The position numbers were made by a program, and so were the translations under genes. From assembly GCA_043819345.1 (NCBI GenBank), contig JBDREX010000018.1, positions 1 to 64,000 on the forward strand: DNA of 64,000 nt. Direction: 5' to 3'. Positions 58,826 to 64,000 of this stretch are shown piece by piece. Each line of letters opens with the position of its first letter. The stretch's first letter is position 1. The notes under the pieces were generated by a model, which ran no database searches, was not told the origin of the DNA, and worked only from the letters and a program-made list of their open reading frames with translations. This stretch comes from CAYRDK01 sp043819345 (GTDB lineage Bacteria; Omnitrophota; Gorgyraeia; Velamenicoccales; Velamenicoccaceae).

Positions 58826-60925
58826 ATGTTTAATCTGTTGTGGTTAGCGCCAATGGGTTCTGTTTTGGCGCTTGGTTTTGCGGTGCATTTGGCGATCTCT
58901 ATTATGAAACATAAGGAGGGTACGCCAAAGATGATCAGCATTGCGCAGGCGGTTAGAGATGGTGCCGGGGCATATTTAAGGAGGCAGTATACGACTGTTG
59001 CGATTTTCTTTGCTGTTGTGTTTGTGATTCTTTTATTCCTTGTCAAGTCAGGGCATTTATCCATGGCTGTTCCTTTTGCATTTTTAACAGGCGGTCTATT
59101 TTCTGGGTTGTGTGGATTTTTAGGAATGAAGATGGCGACAAATTCCAGCGCGCGGACAGCCCATGCGGCTCAGAAGAGCTTGAATAGTGGTTTGAGAATT
59201 GCTTTTTCAGGCGGTGCTGTTATGGGGCTCATGGTTGTTGGATTTGGTCTATTAGATTTGAGTATCTGGTATTTTGGCCTTGATTGGTGGTACAGCAATC
59301 ATCCATTGCCGGACGGCATGGAGAAGCTTACAGTAATTACTTCTACTATGCTTTGTTTTGGTATGGGGGCTAGTTCGCAGGCTCTTTTTGCTAGAGTTGG
59401 CGGCGGGATTTTCACTAAGGCGGCTGATGTGGGCGCGGATTTAGTTGGCAAAGTGGAAGCGGGTATTCCGGAAGATGACCCGAGAAATCCGGCGGTTATC
59501 GCTGATAATGTCGGCGATAATGTGGGTGATGTGGCTGGTATGGGCGCGGATTTGTACGAGTCTTATGTTGGTTCAATTGTTGCGACATCCGCTTTAGGTG
59601 TGGCAGCCGGTTTAGGAGTAGGCGGTGTTACGGTGCCGATGGTTATGGCGGCGGTAGGGGTTTTGGCTTCTATCATAGGTACTTATTTGGTTCGCAGCAA
59701 AGAAGAGGCGACACAGGCAGCGCTTTTATGGGCGCTAAGAAAAGGTATCTTTGGAACGGCGATTATGATTTTAATCGCTTGTTATCCTTTGGTTCGTTTT
59801 ACGTTGGGTGTTCAACATATGGGCGTGTATTGGTCTATTTTTGCCGGATTACTTGCAGGCGTGATCTTAGGGATTTCAACGGAGTTTTATACATCAAGTG
59901 GCTACTCTCCGACAAAAAAAGTTGCGGATGCATCTTTGACCGGGCCGGCAACTGTTATTATAGCGGGGATGTCAGTGGGTATGATGTCTACCATTATTCC
60001 GATTCTTGTTGTTTGCGGTGCTGTTTTGGCAAGTTTTTACCTGGCAGGCGGGGCGACAAACTATAGTGCTGGCCTGTATGGTGTTGCGATCTCAGCAGTG
60101 GGAATGTTGTCAACGCTGGGCATGACGCTTGCTACAGATGCTTATGGGCCTATCGCGGATAATGCGGGAGGCAATGCGCAGATGGCGGAGCTTGGGGCTG
60201 AAGTGCGTAAAAGAACAGATGCCCTTGATTCGTTGGGAAATACGACAGCTGCAACGGGCAAGGGTTTTGCTATTGGTTCTGCTGCGTTAACAGCTCTGGC
60301 ACTTATTGCGGCTTTTCATGAACAGGTGACGATGGCCGGAAAAACACTGGATTTATCTTTGATGAATCCTCGCGTTATTATCGGTTTGCTTTTAGGCGGG
60401 ATGATGCCGTTTGCTTTCTGTGCTTTGACGATGCAGGCGGTAGGCCGTGCGGCTTCTAAGATTGTTGTAGAAGTTCGCAGGCAGTTTAAGGAAATTCTAG
60501 GGCTTATGGAAGGAAAAGCTAAGCCGGATTACGCGGGTTGCGTGCTTATCGCGACAACAGCTGCTCAGAAGGAAATGGTTGTCCCGGCTCTTTTGGCGAT
60601 TTGTGCGCCTATTGTTGTGGGATTGTTGGTAGGTATTGAGGCGCAGGCAGGTTTATTGATTGGCGCGACGGTTACAGGTTTTGTATTAGCTGTTATGATG
60701 GCTAATGCCGGCGGCACATGGGACAATGCTAAGAAATATATTGAAGAAGGTCATTACGGCGGCAAAGGCTCTTATTCTCATAAGGCCGCGGTTGTGGGCG
60801 ATACTGTCGGAGATCCTTTTAAAGATACGTCAGGGCCGTCTTTGAATATCTTAATTAAGCTGATGTCTATGGTGTCTATTGTTTTTGTGTCATTTGTTAT
60901 TGCTTATACGTTGTTTAAGCAATAA
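58826..60925 (+). CDS. hppA: Membrane-bound ion-translocating pyrophosphatase
   Basis: A 699-residue, roughly 16-helix inner-membrane pump that couples pyrophosphate hydrolysis to export of H+ and/or Na+. The catalytic loops DVGADLVGKVE and DNVGDNVGD are intact, as are the later DNAGGNAQM and GDPFKDTSGP. In GNTTAATGKG there is Ala where K+-independent enzymes have Lys, which points to the K+-dependent subfamily. GGGAGG lies 5 nt before ATG 58826. Ion specificity (H+ or Na+) was not resolved. Confidence 0.95.
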   Translation: MFNLLWLAPMGSVLALGFAVHLAISIMKHKEGTPKMISIAQAVRDGAGAYLRRQYTTVAIFFAVVFVILLFLVKSGHLSMAVPFAFLTGGLFSGLCGFLGMKMATNSSARTAHAAQKSLNSGLRIAFSGGAVMGLMVVGFGLLDLSIWYFGLDWWYSNHPLPDGMEKLTVITSTMLCFGMGASSQALFARVGGGIFTKAADVGADLVGKVEAGIPEDDPRNPAVIADNVGDNVGDVAGMGADLYESYVGSIVATSALGVAAGLGVGGVTVPMVMAAVGVLASIIGTYLVRSKEEATQAALLWALRKGIFGTAIMILIACYPLVRFTLGVQHMGVYWSIFAGLLAGVILGISTEFYTSSGYSPTKKVADASLTGPATVIIAGMSVGMMSTIIPILVVCGAVLASFYLAGGATNYSAGLYGVAISAVGMLSTLGMTLATDAYGPIADNAGGNAQMAELGAEVRKRTDALDSLGNTTAATGKGFAIGSAALTALALIAAFHEQVTMAGKTLDLSLMNPRVIIGLLLGGMMPFAFCALTMQAVGRAASKIVVEVRRQFKEILGLMEGKAKPDYAGCVLIATTAAQKEMVVPALLAICAPIVVGLLVGIEAQAGLLIGATVTGFVLAVMMANAGGTWDNAKKYIEEGHYGGKGSYSHKAAVVGDTVGDPFKDTSGPSLNILIKLMSMVSIVFVSFVIAYTLFKQ

Positions 60926-60951
60926 TTCTTTTGAATTTATTCAATTGGTTT

Positions 60952-60995
60952 ATAAAGAGCCTTCTAGAACAATGCTAGAAGGCTCTTTATTTTTG
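60952..60995 (+). terminator. Strong Rho-independent terminator
   Basis: A perfect 16-bp inverted repeat (60952-60967 with 60975-60990) around a 7-nt loop, followed by TTTTT. It separates hppA from ygiQ. Confidence 0.9.
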
Positions 60996-61048
60996 GCAGC
61001 AGAGGAACTTAAGGATGTGGAGTTTCAATAAGCTATAGTAGGCAATGG

Positions 61049-61057
61049 TGCTATAAT
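61049..61057 (+). promoter_or_regulatory. Extended -10 promoter of ygiQ, apparently leaderless
   Basis: TG-C-TATAAT (61049-61057). The start codon begins 7 nt after the -10, i.e. at the expected transcription start, so the mRNA may have no 5' leader. No consensus -35 seen. Confidence 0.5.
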
Positions 61058-61063
61058 AATGCG

Positions 61064-62785
61064 ATGAAATTTTTACCTGTTAATAGAAAAGAAATGCGGG
61101 AACGCGGCTGGCAGGAACTGGATATCATTTTTGTGACAGCTGATGCCTATTGCGATCATCCAAGCTTTGGTGTGGCGCTTCTTTCACGTTTTTTGGAGCG
61201 GGAGGGCTATAGGGTTGGGATTATTGCTCAGCCAGATTGGCGCCGGAAGGATGATTTCTTAAAATTAGGCCGTCCAAAATTATTTTTTGGTGTCACGGCT
61301 GGAAATCTTGATTCTATGCTGAGTATTTATACTTCTTTTATGAATTTAAGAAAAATTGATAAGTATTCACCGGGTGGCGTTGTTGGTTTGCGCCCGAAAA
61401 TGCCGACTATTGTATATACTAACAGAATTAAGGAGGTTTTTTCTGATTGTCCTATTATTATTGGAGGATTAGAAGCAAGTTTACGCAGGCTCGCATATTA
61501 TGATTTTTGGTCGGACAAGGTTAGGCGTTCTATTCTCTTTGATTCAAAAGCGGACATGTTAATTTATGGTATGGCTGAGCGGCAGATTCTAGAGGTTGCC
61601 TCTCGTCTTAAGGCTGGAGAAAAAGTAACCAGTTTAAATGATGTTCGTGGAACCGTTATTGCCAGAAGCGATATATCGTTTTTGAAAAATTATGCCTTAT
61701 TGCCTGATTTTGCGCAGGTAGCCACAGATAAGCAAAGTTTTATAGAGGCGTTTAATCTTTACAGTGCCCAGATCAATCCTTTTAAGGCGCGTGCGATTGT
61801 TCAGAAAACAGATGATCGATTTTGTATCCAATTGCCGCCGGCTTTACCGTTGACGCAAGCGCAAATGGACAATATTTATGATAGTGCTTTTTGTCGTAAG
61901 TCCCATCCCATGTATGAAAAATTTGGCGGTGTTCCAGCGATGAAAACGATAGAAACATCAATCACGAGCCATCGCGGATGTTGCGGCAGTTGTTCTTTTT
62001 GTTCGCTTGCGTTTCATCAAGGGCGATTTATTCAAAGCCGCAGCATTTCTTCTATTGTTAAAGAGGCAAAACTTATTGCGCGGCAACCGGAATTCAATGG
62101 CGTTATCTCTGATGTTGGGGCGGCAACGGCAAATATGTACGGAGTTCATTGCCTTCTCGATGAAGGGTGTTTAAAACAGAATTGTCTTTTTCCGGAAATT
62201 TGCCCGAATCTTAAACAGGAATTTGGTAAGCAGGTTCAAATGTTGAAAGCACTGCGTTTGGTAGATGGTGTAAAGCAGGTTTATATCCAGAGCGGTATCC
62301 GATATGATCTCTTGTTGTGTCCTGGTGCTGATGAATATGTAGAACAGTTGTGCCGTTATCATGTTAGCGGGCAATTAAAAGTTGCTCCGGAACACGCCTG
62401 TGGTGATGTTTTGCGCCTGATGCGTAAACCCGTGTTTGCGAAATATAAACAATTTGTTGAAATTTTTTCGGGTTTGAGTAAAAAGGTTCGCAAAGAACTT
62501 TTCTTGATCCCATATTTTATTACGGCGCATCCGGGTTGTGGCCTAAAATCGGCACGCAAGTTGGCAGCTTTTGTTAACAAGATGGGGTTTAAGCCAGAAC
62601 AGATACAGGATTTTATCCCTTTGCCAATGACGCGTTCTAATTGTATGTATTATACCGGTTCTGATCCAGAGACCGGAAAACCGCTTTATGTTGCTAAAAA
62701 CAAATCAGATAGGATGAAACAAAGAACATTAATTCAGGGCCCTAATGCGAAAAGCTACAATAGATTAAGGAAAAACGGCTGTTGA
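61064..62785 (+). CDS. ygiQ: YgiQ-family radical SAM protein
   Basis: A 573-residue protein with the family's N-terminal B12-binding-like Rossmann domain (TADAYCDHPSFGVALLSRFL, GITAGN-like segment VTAGNLDSML). The radical SAM core follows with CCGSCSFC (C-x3-C-x2-C) at about residue 307. Typical later blocks include VSGQLKVAPEHA and DFIPLPMT. It holds a [4Fe-4S] cluster; the physiological reaction of YgiQ proteins is unknown. The length matches the family, though it may lack the extended C-terminus of some members. Confidence 0.9.
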   Translation: MKFLPVNRKEMRERGWQELDIIFVTADAYCDHPSFGVALLSRFLEREGYRVGIIAQPDWRRKDDFLKLGRPKLFFGVTAGNLDSMLSIYTSFMNLRKIDKYSPGGVVGLRPKMPTIVYTNRIKEVFSDCPIIIGGLEASLRRLAYYDFWSDKVRRSILFDSKADMLIYGMAERQILEVASRLKAGEKVTSLNDVRGTVIARSDISFLKNYALLPDFAQVATDKQSFIEAFNLYSAQINPFKARAIVQKTDDRFCIQLPPALPLTQAQMDNIYDSAFCRKSHPMYEKFGGVPAMKTIETSITSHRGCCGSCSFCSLAFHQGRFIQSRSISSIVKEAKLIARQPEFNGVISDVGAATANMYGVHCLLDEGCLKQNCLFPEICPNLKQEFGKQVQMLKALRLVDGVKQVYIQSGIRYDLLLCPGADEYVEQLCRYHVSGQLKVAPEHACGDVLRLMRKPVFAKYKQFVEIFSGLSKKVRKELFLIPYFITAHPGCGLKSARKLAAFVNKMGFKPEQIQDFIPLPMTRSNCMYYTGSDPETGKPLYVAKNKSDRMKQRTLIQGPNAKSYNRLRKNGC

Positions 62786-62828
62786 TAACGTGAAAAAATG
62801 TTCCTTGTGGCCTCGCCCAGGAATTTTC

Positions 62829-62856
62829 TTGACTTAAGAGAGGGTTCCTCTATAAT
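62829..62856 (+). promoter_or_regulatory. Promoter of feo genes, apparently leaderless
   Basis: TTGACT (62829-62834), 16 nt, TATAAT (62851-62856). ATG 62865 lies 9 nt after the -10, so transcription would start on or just before the codon. No obvious Fur box was recognised. Confidence 0.65.
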
Positions 62857-62864
62857 CGTAAGAT

Positions 62865-63116
62865 ATGAGTTCCGCAAAAATTATATCCCATATTCCTCTC
62901 ACGAAGCTTAAAAAAGGCCTGAGAGCAAAGGTTGTTGAGATTTCCTCTGGCAAGCAGGCTGCCCATCGGCTTTCAACGCTGGGTATTCGCTTGGGTGGTT
63001 ATGTTGTAAAAGTCAGCGCTTTTGCTTTAAAAGGGCCTGTAACTGTTAAAGTTGGTTCTTCAGTAATCGCTTTGGGTCATGGTATGGCTGAGAAGGTGAT
63101 TGTTGAGCTACTTTAA
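62865..63116 (+). CDS. feoA: FeoA, ferrous iron transport accessory protein
   Basis: An 83-residue SH3-like protein with the FeoA layout: PLTKLKKGLRAKVVEI, HRLSTLGIRLGG, then GPVTVKVGSSVIALG and MAEKVIV. It works with FeoB in Fe2+ uptake at the inner membrane. No Shine-Dalgarno, consistent with leaderless translation. feoB starts 90 nt downstream. Confidence 0.9.
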   Translation: MSSAKIISHIPLTKLKKGLRAKVVEISSGKQAAHRLSTLGIRLGGYVVKVSAFALKGPVTVKVGSSVIALGHGMAEKVIVELL

Positions 63117-63205
63117 GTTGAGCCATTTTATTATCTTCTGTGATGCTTTAGCCTATTGAATCCTGATTAGTTTAGTCTGCGCTATTAAAAATATTATTAA
63201 AAAAT

Positions 63206-64000
63206 ATGAGAAAAATTCTTTTAATAGGAAATCCTAATGTTGGGAAAAGTGTTGTTTTCGCGCGCTTGACAGGTGTGCAGGTGGTGACGTCTAATTACGC
63301 CGGTACAACTGTTGAGTATCGAAAAGGTTTTATGGTAGAAGGCTTTGAGAAGTTTGAGGTGATTGATTTGCCTGGAGCATATAGCCTTGAGCCGACGTCA
63401 AAGGCTGAAGAAGTGACGCGGGATTTTTTAGAAGATGCTTTTAAAAAAGAAAAGGATTTAATTGTACTGAACGTTTTAGATGCTACAAATCTTGAGCGCA
63501 ATCTTCATTTAACGCTCGACCTTATTGATCGTGGTTACCCGGTTATTGTGGCTCTGAATATGTGTGATGAGCTTAAACACAGGGGTGTTGAGATTGATTT
63601 CGAGAAAATTGAGGCCTTGCTTAAAGTTCCAGTTGTGGCGACATGTGCTGCAACAGCGGGAGGTATTAAACAGCTAAAGAATAGATTGCGGGAGGTAAAA
63701 CCCTGTTTGGTGAGGATGCGCTCACATGATGAGTTATGGAAGGCTGTAGGTGAGGTTATTTTGGCATCACAGCGTTTAACCCATAAACATCATAATTGGC
63801 GGGAATTTTTAGAAGATATATCTATCCATCCTATTACCGGCATCGCGGTTGGGATGGGCGTGATTTATGCTGTTTTTAAAATTGTACGCTTTATCGGCGA
63901 AGGACTGACAACATATCTTCTGGATCCTATTTTTAATAATATCTATGCGCCTCTGTTGATGAAGTTGAGTGCTTTTTTAGGGCAGGATACTTTTTTACAT
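63206..64000 (+). CDS. feoB: FeoB, ferrous iron transporter (5' part, runs off the window)
   Basis: The frame is open from ATG 63206 through 64000 (265 codons). The cytoplasmic G domain shows G1 GNPNVGKS, G3 DLPGAYSL and G4 NMCDE. A helical GDI-like part (about residues 170-210) follows, and the first transmembrane segments start near residue 210 (GIAVGMGVIYAVF). The G1 motif has Val after the Ser, as in some FeoB. The rest of the membrane domain is beyond the window. Confidence 0.93.
   Translation, partial: MRKILLIGNPNVGKSVVFARLTGVQVVTSNYAGTTVEYRKGFMVEGFEKFEVIDLPGAYSLEPTSKAEEVTRDFLEDAFKKEKDLIVLNVLDATNLERNLHLTLDLIDRGYPVIVALNMCDELKHRGVEIDFEKIEALLKVPVVATCAATAGGIKQLKNRLREVKPCLVRMRSHDELWKAVGEVILASQRLTHKHHNWREFLEDISIHPITGIAVGMGVIYAVFKIVRFIGEGLTTYLLDPIFNNIYAPLLMKLSAFLGQDTFLH

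Noticed and set aside
1..64000. CRISPR array, tRNA or rRNA genes
   Set aside because: No regular short repeats with spacers and no tRNA/rRNA-like sequence was noticed on either strand; a tRNAscan/Infernal run would be needed to be certain.

Overview
The window looks like a chromosomal segment of a Gram-negative-type, AT-leaning bacterium. Signal peptides and lipoboxes, PilZ proteins, a membrane pyrophosphatase, Feo iron uptake and above all a giant ORF of more than 11,000 residues would fit Candidatus Omnitrophota. That placement is inference from gene content, not proof. No rRNA, tRNA or CRISPR array was seen.

Region 1 (1-33368). Positions 2-112 encode the C-terminus of an IS3-family transposase, and the element's right end lies near 141. 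From there one uninterrupted frame runs to 33368. It has no credible start (the first start codon, GTG 198, has no Shine-Dalgarno), so it is probably the 3' part of a still larger gene cut by the IS. The product is a chain of unrelated modules: GNAT-like domains, two response-regulator receivers, an EamA transporter, an epimerase-like barrel, DUF2284, several methyltransferase-like folds, a P-loop protein, a radical SAM protein, a lipoprotein-like HEXXH module, a sigma-70 factor, a Ste24-like M48 membrane protease, a CheD-like deamidase and a GT4 glycosyltransferase. The motif Ser-Ser-Pro-(Leu/Ile/Val/Met) occurs 35 times, mostly between modules, in many different synonymous codings, and I found it in no other protein of the window. 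I read this as a bacterial polyprotein-like gene with a recurrent junction motif, possibly a processing site. This is the candidate undescribed system.

Region 2 (33369-34526). A promoter-terminator pair enclosing about 100 nt (candidate small RNA) is followed by two PilZ-domain genes.

Region 3 (34527-53998). This is a carbohydrate locus: a cytoplasmic GH94-type phosphorylase, an ABC sugar importer (lipoprotein binding protein and two permeases, no ATPase), two exported GH2/GH5-like TIM-barrel hydrolases, an exported protein with a tandem-duplicated sugar-binding-like domain, a TPR/PKD-like exported protein, a ROK regulator, a coiled-coil protein, a LacI regulator, a UROD/MetE-like barrel and an exported DUF5666-like protein. 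The likely flow is extracellular trimming of a beta-glycan, import of oligosaccharide, then intracellular phosphorolysis under ROK/LacI control.

Region 4 (54112-64000). Housekeeping genes: HAD phosphatase, YggT, two CorC/HlyC-type membrane proteins, a thioredoxin-CcdA-like fusion, hppA, a YgiQ-type radical SAM protein, feoA and the start of feoB. Good sigma-70-type promoters precede yggT, hppA and feoA; feoA and ygiQ look leaderless. No intergenic gap exceeds 300 nt.
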